Notes under the pieces: model-generated | Databases searched by the model: none | What the model was told of the DNA's origin: nothing | What the model saw: the letters and a program-made list of their open reading frames with translations, nothing else | Assembly (NCBI RefSeq): GCF_000196115.1 | Contig: NC_005027.1 | Span: 5,762,001-5,826,000 of the forward strand | Length of the DNA stretch: 64,000 nt | Direction of reading: 5' to 3' | Source of the DNA: Rhodopirellula baltica SH 1 | GTDB lineage: Bacteria; Planctomycetota; Planctomycetia; Pirellulales; Pirellulaceae | Part shown: piece by piece, positions 46,278-56,200 of the stretch | How the letters are laid out: each line of letters opens with the position of its first letter | Numbering within the stretch: the first letter of the stretch is position 1 | Position numbers and translations under genes: made by a program

Positions 46278-47544
46278 GCTCGACGTAGTTCGGGAAACCT
46301 TGCATGGTTTCGGGTGGCTCGCCGGGGCCGATGACCAGCGGGCCATCGCTGTGGTTTGCTATGAGGACGCCGTGGCTGCCGCGAACGAGTTTTGGGTCCA
46401 GTGGGATCACATCCATCTTGTAGCGGAGACCGGCTTTCTTTTGAGCCAGTCGTGCGGCTGCGCGAAGCTTGCTGGTCATGAACAGCTCGCACGGGTCGTA
46501 GCCCGGCTTGCGATGGATGTCGACCGTTCTCGCGAAGTCCGGGGCGTTGGCATCGTCGAGCCAGTAGTAGTATGTGAACCAGGCGTTGGGTTCGGCCAAG
46601 GCGATCAGTTCGCCGCTTCGTGGATGGTCCAGTTGCAGGTCGCCGGGCGAAACGACCGATGCGATGCCGGGTGTTTCTTCCAGCGTTTTGCGAACGGTGG
46701 GGATCAGTTCGGGGTGGCGGACGTAGACATGGGCCAGTTGATGATCCGCGACCGCGAAGGCGTCGCTTTCGCCTGGCAACATGATTTCGCCGAAGGGACC
46801 GCGACGGACTTTCAGCCAGTCGTTGCGGCGGAGGACTTGGTTGATTCCGATCGGCGTGTCGACGGGGACCAAGCCGTACTCGCTGACGACGACAACTCGA
46901 GCTCCGATCTCGCCGGCGGCCTCGATGACTTTGGCAGCGGCGGCGTCGACCTCCGCCACTCGGGCTGGATCGTGATCGGGCAAGCGTTGAAAATCGTAAT
47001 CCAGGTGCGGCAAGTAGCACAGTGTCAGTTGCGGTTGTTTCTCACGCATGACCAGTGCGGTGGCTTTGGCGATCCAGTCGCTCGACGCGATGCCCGCTGC
47101 GGGGCCCCAGAAACCGAAGAACGGGAACGGGCCGAGTTTCTCGGTCAGGTTGCAGCCTGACCAATCCAGGATGTCAAAGACTTTGCTGCCGTCGCATCCA
47201 TAGTGAGGTTTGGGAGTGGCCCCGTACTTGGCGGTGGTGGATTGGTTGAACCACCAAAACATTTTGGCGGTTTCGTAGCGGTCGTAAAAAACGTCGCCTT
47301 GGACCAGCGTGCGGGTTTGCTGCCAGAAACGGATTTCCTGGGTGTCGCGGTATAGCCAACCGTTGCCGACGATGCCGTGATCTCGTGGTGACAGTCCGGT
47401 CAGCATGGTCGCTTGGCTGGTGCAGGTCACGGCCGGGACGGGGCTGGTCCAAGCCCGGTGATTTCCCATTGCGGCGAGGTTGGGAGCGTGGCGAAGCAGT
47501 TTTGGGGTCAGTCCAACGACGTTCAGAATGCAGAGTTTTGTCAC
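46255..47544 (-). CDS. Type I phosphodiesterase / nucleotide pyrophosphatase family protein
   Basis: This 429-residue protein of the alkaline phosphatase superfamily has an N-terminal strand MTKLCILNVVGLTP and a nucleophile region VTCTSQATMLTGLSPRDHGIVGNGWLY, with Thr at the catalytic position. Later metal-binding pieces are LCYLPHLDYDFQR, VVVSEYG and GSHGVLIANH. It hydrolyses phosphodiester or pyrophosphate bonds; no signal peptide is seen, so it is probably cytoplasmic. Similar proteins accompany eboABCDE-type gene clusters, but none of those genes is in this window. The last five residues derive from the GAAGCTA repeat array, so the original C-terminus may have been altered. Confidence 0.86.
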   Translation of the reverse strand: MTKLCILNVVGLTPKLLRHAPNLAAMGNHRAWTSPVPAVTCTSQATMLTGLSPRDHGIVGNGWLYRDTQEIRFWQQTRTLVQGDVFYDRYETAKMFWWFNQSTTAKYGATPKPHYGCDGSKVFDILDWSGCNLTEKLGPFPFFGFWGPAAGIASSDWIAKATALVMREKQPQLTLCYLPHLDYDFQRLPDHDPARVAEVDAAAAKVIEAAGEIGARVVVVSEYGLVPVDTPIGINQVLRRNDWLKVRRGPFGEIMLPGESDAFAVADHQLAHVYVRHPELIPTVRKTLEETPGIASVVSPGDLQLDHPRSGELIALAEPNAWFTYYYWLDDANAPDFARTVDIHRKPGYDPCELFMTSKLRAAARLAQKKAGLRYKMDVIPLDPKLVRGSHGVLIANHSDGPLVIGPGEPPETMQGFPNYVEQLLASSF

Positions 47545-47697
47545 GTAAGGCTACTTTTTTGCGAGTTCAGCCGCTTTCGAGTGTTTCTTGGCACATCCCT
47601 GGTGACAAACCCCCGACGCGTTTGCGAAGGATTCACTATCCTATGGCCCATCTCCCCATCATTTTGGTTCGAATCAGTCCTTCGTACAGGAGTCTTC

Positions 47698-49395
47698 ATG
47701 TTGTTGTCAAAGCTCGCTCGTTTCAGCTTGCTAAGAATCGCCACCTTGGTTGTTGTCCTTTTCGGGACGGGGGGAGTGGCTGCATTCGCGCAAGAAGAAG
47801 TGACCTCAGAGGAGGTGGCGGAGGAGTCGGTTGTTGAACCGGCGTTGGGGCTGGACCAGCAGGTCGATCATTTTTTCAGGCCAATTGCCGACACGTGGGG
47901 AAGCGTTGTTTTCTTCAGTGTGGAGTTGCCGGGGGTTGGTCCCCTGCCGCTCGTGCTGATCTTGCTCGTTGGCGGAGCGTTGTTCTTCACGATCGTGTTT
48001 GGGTTCATCAACCTGCGATTGTTTCCTTTGGCGATCGAGGTGGTCAGCGGGAAGTTCGACGAAATTGAGAAACAAGGCCAAGACATCCCGAAGGGAGTCG
48101 AGGTCATGGAGGTAGACGGTGACCTGGTCGACACCATTCGCGACGAGGGCGAAGGCGAGGTTTCGCACTTCCAAGCTCTGGCGACCGCGGTTTCGGGAAC
48201 GGTTGGTTTGGGGAACATCGCTGGAGTCGCCGTTGCGGTTGCTGCGGGTGGGCCTGGCGCGACGTTTTGGATGGTTGTTTGCGGTTTGTTGGGCATGTCG
48301 ACCAAGTTTGTCGAATGCACTTTGGGTGTGAAGTACCGCGACGTGGATGCCAATGGTGTGGTGCACGGCGGACCGATGTACTACCTCAAGAAAGGTCTTG
48401 CGGAGCGTGGGATGGCGCCCGTTGGAAAGGTCTTGGGCGTGCTTTTTGCCGTGTTCTGCGTGGGCGGATCGTTTGGTGGTGGCAACGCGTTTCAGTCCAA
48501 TCAAGCGGCCCAGCAAATCAAGTCCTTGCTGGGGCTGCCCGACACGGGGTCTTCAGGAACGATCATTGGTTTGGTGATGGCGGTTTTGGTCGCGATCGTG
48601 ATCATCGGCGGCATCAAACGAATCGCGAAGGTGACCGAGAAGGTCGTGCCGCTGATGGCATTGATGTACGTGATCGCCGCACTCGGGATCATCTTAATGC
48701 ACATTCAAAGCGTGCCTTGGGCGATCGGCCAAGTCATCTCCGGAGCGTTTTCGCTGGAGGCTGGCTTTGGTGGTTTGTTGGGCGTGATGGTGCAAGGTTT
48801 CCGTCGAGCCGCATTTTCGAACGAAGCCGGAGCGGGTTCTGCCGCGATTGCTCACTCGGCCGTGAAGACGCGTTTTCCCGCTTCGGAAGGCATCGTCGCG
48901 TTGCTGGAGCCATTCATTGATACGGTCGTGATCTGCACGATGACCGCGATTGTGATCGTTCTTTTCAACGCCGACAATTCGTTTGCCTGGGGGCAAGTCG
49001 ACTCGGCAACCAGCACCGTGTTGATCGATGGTGCTCGAATGGGCGGGGTGGATTTGACCTCGGCCGCGTTTGACAGCGTGTTGCCGGGATTCCGTTACTT
49101 GCTGACGATCGCGATCATCCTGTTCGCGTTTTCAACCATGATTTCGTGGTCGTACTACGGTCTGCAATCGTGGAAGTATCTGTTCGGACGCAGCACGGCG
49201 GCTGACTTGTCCTACAAATTGCTGTTTTGCTTGGTCGTGGTGATTGGAGCAGCCGTTTCGCTGGGTTCGGTCATCGAATTTTCTGACGCGATGATTTTCG
49301 CAATGGTCTTTCCCAACATGATTGGGCTGTTCCTGCTGTTCCCGAAGGTTCGCGAGGAACTGAGTGCCTACTTGGAAGCCATCGGCCGAAAATAG
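47698..49395 (+). CDS. Sodium:alanine/glycine symporter (AGCS family)
   Basis: The 565-residue integral membrane protein imports alanine or glycine with sodium. AGCS motifs include GTVGLGNIAGVAVAVAAGGPG, STKFVECTLGVKYRD, GGPMYYLKKGL, RRAAFSNEAGAGSAAIAHSA and the C-terminal WSYYGLQSWKYLFG. An N-terminal signal-like segment and an acidic stretch (QEEVTSEEVAEESVVEPALG) precede the first core helix, making it longer than usual. The start at 47698 follows AGGAG at optimal distance; the frame upstream to 47413 is probably not coding. No glycine riboswitch is visible in the 150 bp upstream. Confidence 0.92.
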   Translation: MLLSKLARFSLLRIATLVVVLFGTGGVAAFAQEEVTSEEVAEESVVEPALGLDQQVDHFFRPIADTWGSVVFFSVELPGVGPLPLVLILLVGGALFFTIVFGFINLRLFPLAIEVVSGKFDEIEKQGQDIPKGVEVMEVDGDLVDTIRDEGEGEVSHFQALATAVSGTVGLGNIAGVAVAVAAGGPGATFWMVVCGLLGMSTKFVECTLGVKYRDVDANGVVHGGPMYYLKKGLAERGMAPVGKVLGVLFAVFCVGGSFGGGNAFQSNQAAQQIKSLLGLPDTGSSGTIIGLVMAVLVAIVIIGGIKRIAKVTEKVVPLMALMYVIAALGIILMHIQSVPWAIGQVISGAFSLEAGFGGLLGVMVQGFRRAAFSNEAGAGSAAIAHSAVKTRFPASEGIVALLEPFIDTVVICTMTAIVIVLFNADNSFAWGQVDSATSTVLIDGARMGGVDLTSAAFDSVLPGFRYLLTIAIILFAFSTMISWSYYGLQSWKYLFGRSTAADLSYKLLFCLVVVIGAAVSLGSVIEFSDAMIFAMVFPNMIGLFLLFPKVREELSAYLEAIGRK

Positions 49396-49609
49396 TCCGT
49401 TTGGGTAGCCGGTAAGAGCTCGCCGCTGAAATCCTTCGGCGGCGCCGGCGGCAGGGCAAGAACCAGCTCGGGAACGCGCTGGATTCGGGCACGCATTGAT
49501 CCGGCAAGGTTCCGGACGCGTGTTTGGCTCGATGAGGTGATCGGCCGCGAATCAGAGGCTCTTTCGTCGGTCGGGTGATTCCGGCGACGAAAGGCAAGAA
49601 AGATGGAAG

Positions 49610-49682
49610 TGGTTAGAGGCGGGCTCGAACCGCCGACACCGGCCTTTTCAGGGCCGTGCTCTACCAACTGAGCTATCTAACC
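49610..49682 (-). tRNA. tRNA-Phe (GAA)
   Basis: On the minus strand GGTTAGA starts the acceptor stem and pairs with TCTAACC at the 3' end. The D arm contains AGCTCAGTTGGTAGAGC, the anticodon loop is CTGAAAA (anticodon GAA) on a GGCC-type stem, and the T loop is GTTCGAGC. The discriminator is A and CCA is not encoded. The 214 bp between the symporter stop and this gene hold a GC-rich hairpin (GCCG/CGGC near 49422-49443) and nothing else I can support. Confidence 0.97.
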
Positions 49683-49770
49683 GAGATTTTGAGGCGTATT
49701 GCCCCGGAAATGTTGCCTTTTGCTTGCTTCAAAAGAGCAAGTTCCTCGGCGACAAGTAAGGAAAGTACGC

Positions 49771-49776
49771 TATGAT
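49771..49776 (+). promoter_or_regulatory. Possible -10 element of the ExbB/ExbD operon
   Basis: TATGAT lies 80 bases before the first gene of the run. No good -35 is present at the standard distance, so this is only a candidate. Confidence 0.3.
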
Positions 49777-49855
49777 GGGTGTTGTCGTCAATCGGCCTCT
49801 TCAAAACACTTTTCCTGGCCAACGAATTGGTCGTTCCTTGCTCAAGGATTGATAC

Positions 49856-50854
49856 ATGGCTTCTTCCGATCAGAACGTGATCGACGAACCACAGATCGAC
49901 GAAAATTCAAACTCCACGAGCAATGGCGGTGCGTCGCAAGGGGTGGGTTCTGCCGGCACGGATGGCATGACGGAGATTCAGAAGCAGCGATTGGAAGAAC
50001 GCGAACGTTTGCGGACCAGCAAGTTCGACGTGGTGACTTCGCTGTTCATGTCGCTGATTCTGTTTATCGGCGCCTTTGTTCTGATGTTGTTCATCGTCTG
50101 GCTGACGATGCGAATGCCAGAAAGAGTCAAGTCATTCCCGCCGATCGAAGAAAACGCGGCCGGTCGTGCCGACAACGCCGAAGGTTTCGAACGCGACTTT
50201 GAACCGCCGGGAGCGGAAGAAGTCGAAGAGTTGATGGAGCCGACCCTCCAGGACACGATCGAAGCGGTGACCGATGCGGTCAGCAGCGTCGCCGGTGCTC
50301 TGGACACCATGAACACGAGCGCGACAGCCAGCACCGCGGGCACGGGAAAGGGAGACAGCCGTCCACCTGGTCCCGAGGGTGAAGGCGAAGACATCATTCC
50401 ACGATTTGAACGTTGGCAATTGAACTTTTCGGCCAAGGGGTTGAAGCCATACGCCAGCCAGTTGGACTACTACAAAATCGAGCTCGGGGCGATCGGCGGT
50501 TCCGTTCAGGGCGTCGATTACGCGAGCAATTTGGCGAGCAAACCAAAATCGCGGCACGTCGACGACAGTGAATCAGAAAAGCGTCTGTACTTCATGTGGA
50601 CGACACCCAGCCCCCTGATGCAGTTCGACCGAACTCTGCTGACTCAGGCCGGAATCAATGTCACCGGTCGCCAGATGTTGAAGTTCATTCCGGAACAGTT
50701 GGAAAATGAACTGGCCCATATCGAGCTCGAATACGCCAGAGAAAAGGGACATCCAAGCGTCGTTTCGATCGCCAAAACGATCTTCCAAAGCACCGCGAGC
50801 GGAAGCGGGTACCAATTCGAAGTCGTGGATCAGCGATATCGCAAAGGCAAATGA
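49856..50854 (+). CDS. Membrane-anchored protein, first gene of the ExbB/ExbD run
   Basis: This 332-residue protein starts with an acidic/Asn/Ser-rich cytoplasmic segment. One or two membrane helices follow near residues 58-85 (VVTSLFMSLILFIGAFVLML), then an acidic linker (EENAAGRADNAEGFERDFEPPGAEEVEELM) and a soluble periplasmic domain (residues 180-332, FERWQLNFSAKGLKPYASQLDYYKIELG). The layout, one membrane anchor followed by an extended linker and a periplasmic end, is that expected of a TonB/TolA-like transducer. No TonB C-terminal motif is recognised. AAGGA precedes the ATG. It lies 247 bp upstream of exbB; no convincing gene is in that gap. Confidence 0.75.
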   Translation: MASSDQNVIDEPQIDENSNSTSNGGASQGVGSAGTDGMTEIQKQRLEERERLRTSKFDVVTSLFMSLILFIGAFVLMLFIVWLTMRMPERVKSFPPIEENAAGRADNAEGFERDFEPPGAEEVEELMEPTLQDTIEAVTDAVSSVAGALDTMNTSATASTAGTGKGDSRPPGPEGEGEDIIPRFERWQLNFSAKGLKPYASQLDYYKIELGAIGGSVQGVDYASNLASKPKSRHVDDSESEKRLYFMWTTPSPLMQFDRTLLTQAGINVTGRQMLKFIPEQLENELAHIELEYAREKGHPSVVSIAKTIFQSTASGSGYQFEVVDQRYRKGK

Positions 50855-51101
50855 CGTGAAATTTCCAAACGGGTGACCACAATGGAGTGCAGCGACCCTG
50901 GTCGTCTTCACCTCCCAACGAATCTTTGTCGGCTCCGATCCGGTCGCACGACCAACACGAGCCTGATTGAAACCACACCCAACCAAGTCCAGTACGCGAG
51001 ACAAAGCGGGCTGGCACCAGACCAAGTTGTCTCCTCAGCGGGACGCCCAACCGAATCCAAACAAACAACCGTATCACTCTGAAAGTACTTAGGACAAAAC
51101 G

Positions 51102-51809
51102 TTGTTGCTCGCTGAAACTTCGCTGTACGAAATTATCTCCAACTCAACGTACCTGGCTCTTGCTGCCGTTGCGCTTTGGGGGCTGTATCAGATCGTGATC
51201 GTCTGGACTCGCGTCGGCCAAAAACGATTCAAGACGGAAGAACAACAAGACGCGTTCATGGATGACGTCGAGCAAATGCTGCGTGCGGGCGACTATGAAG
51301 GCGTGCACGAGTACTGCGACGGAGACGTGCGTGCGATTCCACAAATGATCGATATGGCCGTCGTCAATCGCGACGAAGGATTCAAACGTGCCAAGCAAAT
51401 CATGATGGACCGTTTTCAACGCGACGTGATGAGCGATCTTGAGTACCGGCTTAGCTGGGTCAGCACGGTTATCAAAAGTGCTCCCATGATCGGGCTGTTC
51501 GGGACGGTGTTCGGGATGATGGGGGCGTTTAAAACGCTCGCAACGGCTGAGCAAGTCGAACCTTCCGCTCTGGCCGGCGATATTCAGGTTGCACTGGTGA
51601 CGACGGCCAGTGGATTGGCAATCGCGATTCCACTGATGTTGTTGGTCGCCACCGTGATGATTCGGATCGCGAAAATGGAAGACTTGTTGGGCTCTGGTCT
51701 GCAGCGATTCTTCGAAGCCTTCAAGGTTGGTTTGGCCAAGTCTCAAGGCGCGGCAACCAAAAATGGTGCCTCCTCTAACGCCGAAGCGATTGCTGCTGGA
51801 GTGCGATAA
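51102..51809 (+). CDS. exbB: MotA/TolQ/ExbB proton-channel family protein
   Basis: The 235-residue protein has the three-helix layout of the family: TM1 near residues 15-32 (STYLALAAVALWGLYQIVIVW), a cytoplasmic helical domain with SDLEYRLSWVSTVIKSAPMIGLFGTVFGMMGAFKTL (TM2), and TM3 VTTASGLAIAIPLMLLVATV. It forms the pentameric stator around ExbD and uses proton flow to do work in the envelope. The start is TTG at 51102. It overlaps exbD by one base (TAATG). It could equally be called TolQ-like; exbB is used here for the pairing with ExbD. Confidence 0.92.
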   Translation: MLLAETSLYEIISNSTYLALAAVALWGLYQIVIVWTRVGQKRFKTEEQQDAFMDDVEQMLRAGDYEGVHEYCDGDVRAIPQMIDMAVVNRDEGFKRAKQIMMDRFQRDVMSDLEYRLSWVSTVIKSAPMIGLFGTVFGMMGAFKTLATAEQVEPSALAGDIQVALVTTASGLAIAIPLMLLVATVMIRIAKMEDLLGSGLQRFFEAFKVGLAKSQGAATKNGASSNAEAIAAGVR

Positions 51810-52297
51810 TGAGTCAAGGATTCATTGACGACGATGATGATGACGACGAACCAGCGATGCCTCGGAAGAAGCGTCCCGAGGAGGAGATGGACATCACTCC
51901 GATGATCGACATCACATTCCTATTGCTGATCTTCTTTGTGGTTGCATCCAAAATGGATCCGACCCAAACCGGCAAGATTCCTGAGGCGACCAACGGTTTG
52001 GCGATCTCAGCGAAGGATTCGGCCGTCATTTTCATTGAACCCGCCGGCGGTGATTCACCCGCGATTTTGCGTCGTTACGACGGTAGTGAATTCAGTAAAG
52101 ACGAAGAGACCGCGACCAGTGAGATCGTTGAATACGTCACTGGCGAATTGGAGAAGTCCATCGGGACAAACAAGAACCAAGTGATGTTGCTCGGGGACGC
52201 GGAGGTGAAGGTGTCCGAGGTCACCAGAGTCCAGAAGATCATTGGCGACGCGTTTCAAGATTTAGAATTCACTTACATCGCCGTCAAAGAACAGTAA
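51809..52297 (+). CDS. exbD: ExbD/TolR-family protein 1
   Basis: The 162-residue protein has a cytoplasmic acidic N-terminus (DDDDDDEP), the conserved EEMDITPMIDITFLLLIFF segment with the proton-path aspartate (Asp33), one membrane helix and a periplasmic domain (IKEQ end). It pairs with ExbB to make the motor. The start overlaps the ExbB stop, so translation is coupled. A second ExbD copy follows with only about 70 bp between them. Confidence 0.93.
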   Translation: MSQGFIDDDDDDDEPAMPRKKRPEEEMDITPMIDITFLLLIFFVVASKMDPTQTGKIPEATNGLAISAKDSAVIFIEPAGGDSPAILRRYDGSEFSKDEETATSEIVEYVTGELEKSIGTNKNQVMLLGDAEVKVSEVTRVQKIIGDAFQDLEFTYIAVKEQ

Positions 52298-52371
52298 GCA
52301 ACGAGCTGGGAAAAGGTGTCAGGTACCTTTTTTCATTCGTTCCTAACCCGCATCCGTTTTGAGTGACAAAC

Positions 52372-53151
52372 ATGTCAATCCAATTTGAGTGCCCTTCCTG
52401 CGGTGAGTCACGTCTCGTGAACGAACGCTTGGGCGGACGAAAAATTCGGTGCCCAGGTTGTGACTCACCTATCACGATCCCGGAGGCGCCCGCTGTCGTC
52501 GAAGCCGAACCGGTGGAGGTTGAGCCAATCGAGGCTGAACCGGTGGCGGTCGAAGCGATCCCAGCGGAGCCAGTTGTGGATGCGGAGCCTGAGTTGGTGG
52601 CTGTCGGGAGTGCTGCTTCCAAAGCTCATGCCGCGATGGGCGATGTTGCTGCGGCGGCTGACTCGGTCGAACCCGCCGCGTTCAGTTTGGATGACGATGA
52701 TGACGATGCCCTGCCGCCGCGGAAGAAACGCGATGACGGCGAGTTGGACATGACACCGATGGTCGATGTGACGTTCTTGCTGCTGATCTTCTTCATGGTC
52801 ACGGCGAGCTTCTCGCTGCAAAAGTCGATCCAGATGCCTCGCCAGCAATCCGAGCTGCCCAGCACGAACAACGATCCTGAAGAAACCGACGAAAAAGACC
52901 CTGTCGAACTCGAGATCGACGAGAACGGCGGCTTCCTCGTTCTTGCTCCTGAATGGGAAAAAGAAACACCTGGTAAACAGAACTTGATCAGTGCCCTGAA
53001 AGAGGCGGTGGGCGACAATCGCGATGGCATGCAGTTGAACATCAAGGTTCACGAAAATGCCAAGCTGCAGTTTCTGGTCGATGGCATGGACGCTGGAACG
53101 ATTGCTGGTTTTGCGGCCTTGCAGGTCACGGAAGTCGACGGTTTTGACTGA
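52372..53151 (+). CDS. ExbD/TolR-family protein 2 with N-terminal zinc ribbon
   Basis: The 259-residue protein starts with a four-cysteine zinc ribbon (FECPSCGES, RKIRCPGCDSP; Cys at residues 7, 10, 27, 30) of the type found in planctomycete and myxobacterial proteins. A long Glu/Val/Pro-rich linker (residues 38-75) and a short acidic stretch DDDDD come next, then the ExbD core GELDMTPMVDVTFLLLIFFMV with Asp132, one membrane helix and a periplasmic domain. The zinc ribbon would be cytoplasmic. A GTG nine bases upstream is also possible. The two-ExbD layout resembles gliding or Tol systems, but the ribbon is an unusual addition. Confidence 0.9.
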   Translation: MSIQFECPSCGESRLVNERLGGRKIRCPGCDSPITIPEAPAVVEAEPVEVEPIEAEPVAVEAIPAEPVVDAEPELVAVGSAASKAHAAMGDVAAAADSVEPAAFSLDDDDDDALPPRKKRDDGELDMTPMVDVTFLLLIFFMVTASFSLQKSIQMPRQQSELPSTNNDPEETDEKDPVELEIDENGGFLVLAPEWEKETPGKQNLISALKEAVGDNRDGMQLNIKVHENAKLQFLVDGMDAGTIAGFAALQVTEVDGFD

Positions 53152-53263
53152 TCCTTTTCTAGACGCTCGTCCCCCTCATCGCACGCTGACAATGTCCCCG
53201 CGTCAGCAGTTGTGATTCCTTGCCTCTTGTCTTTTCTATCCACCAACAGAACCCACCGGCTCG

Positions 53264-56200
53264 ATGGTCGGCGGTTTCACATTCATCAACATGCTTGCAA
53301 ACGAACTGATTGACCAACTGGAACGGCGGGGTCTCTTGGACCAAGAGATCATTGAGGCGTTGCGAGAACAAATGTCTCAAGGTGGCTCGCGCGTGACGCC
53401 CGAAGCGGTGGCCAAGTTGTTGGTCGACAATGGGCAACTGACACGATTCCAAGCGACCAAGCTGATCGGGGAACTGCGCAGCGAATCATACGATTCCGAA
53501 GCTGCGGAAGTGATCGAAGGCGAAGAAGATTTGACGGCGCAATTGATCGACGATGAAGAGGTTGCCGAAGCCGTTATCGAAGACGACGACCCATTTGGTG
53601 ACAATCCGGTCGAAGTCGAAGCCATTGAGGCAGAACCCGTCGAAGTGGTCGCCGAGGCGGAAGTCATGGGGGATGCGATGGACGGAGCGCCGTCTCGCGG
53701 TCGCCCGTCTGCTCGAGTGAAGAAGCCAGAGACCAAGTCCACGTGGGACTCGTTCAAGATCTATGGCTACTTGGGAATCATCGGATTCTTGATCATCGCC
53801 GGCGGTGTGCTCTGGTTTGTGCTTTCCAAGGGTAACGCGGACGAGTTCATTGCGTTGGCAAACAAGCAGTACGACAGCCAAAGTTATCAACCCGCCCAAG
53901 ACGCCTACATCGCTTACCTCGATCAGTTTGGTGAAAACAGCCAGTACTCCTCGCTGGCGCGAACACGAATCACGATGTGCGAATTGTTTCGTGCCGAGCA
54001 AATGACTGACCCCGTTGCCGGTTTGGAAATGGCAAAGGAGAAGCTCCCAACGATCATCAATGAAGAGGCGATGAACGATGAACGCGGCAACCTAGCTGGC
54101 TTCCTCGTCGATGTCGCTGAGAACATCGCGAGAGAAGCCGAGGCGGCAAAAGAAACCGAAGAGAAACGGCGCCTGCTTGAGCGACTCGATGAGCAGCAAA
54201 CGCTGATCGACAACCCGAACTACATGTTGTCGACAATGAAGACAACGTTGTCGGGTCGTTTGTTGCAATTGAGTGAAGCACGCAACCGCGTCAAACGAGA
54301 AATTGATCGCAACGTTCGTTTGGATGCGACTGAAGCTGCCATGCAATCCGCATTGGCGGAGAAAAAGACAAAGGAAGCTTACGACGAACGCGACTCGTTG
54401 CTTCGTGATTTTCCTGAACTGGCCAAAGATCCGCGTTTGGTGACATTGATTGAAGAAGCGAGCGACATTCAACAAACGTTGGTCAAGCCATCGGCAAAGA
54501 CTCCGAAGATCACGAACGAACCGGCCAGTGACGCCGCAGTGAAGTCCATTGTGCTGACAACACGTCAGGGTGATTCCATTCCGGGCGTGGAAGAGGAAGT
54601 CTTTTTTCTGCGTGCCGGTGGATCGGTATTAGCGTTCGCGGTCGACGACGGTCGTTTGTTGTGGCGTGATTACACCGGGCAAGGCGAAGATTACACGCCG
54701 CTGCGTTTGGACGATGGCACCGCAGTCCTTTTGTCTGACATGGCCAACGACGAAATTCGTCGCTGTCGCGGAGAAGACGGCGAAGTCGAATGGCGTGCGA
54801 AATTTGGCGAGCCGTTTGTTGAACCTGTTTCGGGACGCGATTCCATCTTGGTGACCATGGATTCGGGCACGTTGGTTTCCTTGGATTCGGATTCGGGCGA
54901 TGTCAAATGGTCGACGGATTTGTCGCAGGAGTTATCGACGCCCGCGGGACTCGATGACACGCTGAATCGAATTTATATCCCCGGCAGTCACAGCAACCTG
55001 TATGTGCTCAACGCACGCGATGGCAAGTGCATCGAAAGCTTGTATCTCGAACACGACGAAGGAACGATTGCGGTCGCTCCTGTGTCATTGTTGGGGCACG
55101 TGTTTGTGATCGAAAACGCCGGTAGCGACTACGCTCAGGTTCACGTGCTGAAAGTCGACGAAAACGGCGAAAACATCAAGATCGCTCAAAGTCCTTTCCG
55201 CTTGGATGGCAATGTTGTCGTACCTCCGATTGTTCAAAACCGTCGATTGATCGTATTGACCGATCGTGGCCAAGTTGCGGTGTACGACATTGAGCCCACA
55301 TCTGAAAAAGAGCAGGTCTCGCTGATCGCTCAGCAAGTTGCCGCGTATGACAAACCCACGCTGACTCGTATGGCGGTCGGTCGCAGTCAAATGTGGATCA
55401 CCGGAACGCGAATCGGTCGTTATGAATTGCAAATCAACACGGGCCGCGTCGTTTACGATTGGGGCAAGAACGAAGGTGACACCTTCATCGGCCAACCATT
55501 GTCGCTTGAGGATGTTCTCGTTCACGCTCGCGTGTTGAAAGGCACCTCCGCGATTCGTGTGACGGCGGCGGAACCTAAGACGGGACGCGAATTGTGGCGG
55601 ACCGATGTCGGAACACCAATCGCCATGATCACGCGCGCTCCCGAAAGTGGTTTTCATGCGGTCACCAGCCAAGGTGCACTGTTCGAGTTGACGGCGGAAT
55701 CGCTCTCGGAGGGTTCAACGCAAGGCCCGATCGAAAACCCAGGTGCCAACGGAATCTCGATGAGTTTCCAAAACCCCATTGTGGTGGATGACGTTCGGCG
55801 CATGCTGCTGAATCAATCTCAGAAGGGTGAAGCGTTGATCTATGACCCTACCCGCCGAAGTGAAAAACTACGCAAGGTGACGTTCCAGTTGACCGGGCCC
55901 AAGCCGACCGGAGTGGCAACGTTCAGTGGCGGTGGTTTGTTCTTGCCGCTTGATACCGGGCGTGCTGTGTTGATGGATTGGCAAACCGGAAGCGTCAAAG
56001 GGGCTCCGTTCCAACCGGCCAGCGACCCCACCGCCACGGTTCAGTGGACCAACCCAATCAAGAGTGCCGCTGACCCCGATCAAGTGTTGATCGCAGACAG
56101 TCGGAAGAAGCTTTATCGATTGCGAGTCGGCGACCAGATTCGAGAGTTATCGAGCGTTGACTTGGAGTCGCCTTTCTTGGGCACCGTGGCCGGCATCGAA

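Noticed and set aside
47545..47697. Glycine riboswitch upstream of the alanine/glycine symporter
   Set aside because: No tandem aptamer motifs could be recognised in the 150 bp before the start.
47413..47697. N-terminal extension of the sodium:alanine symporter
   Set aside because: The ATG at 47698 has an ideal AGGAG and begins a signal-like helix; the upstream frame overlaps the start of the divergent gene.
50873..51082. 69-codon frame between the first gene and exbB
   Set aside because: GTG start without a ribosome-binding site, no hydrophobic or domain features; retained only as a gap to check.
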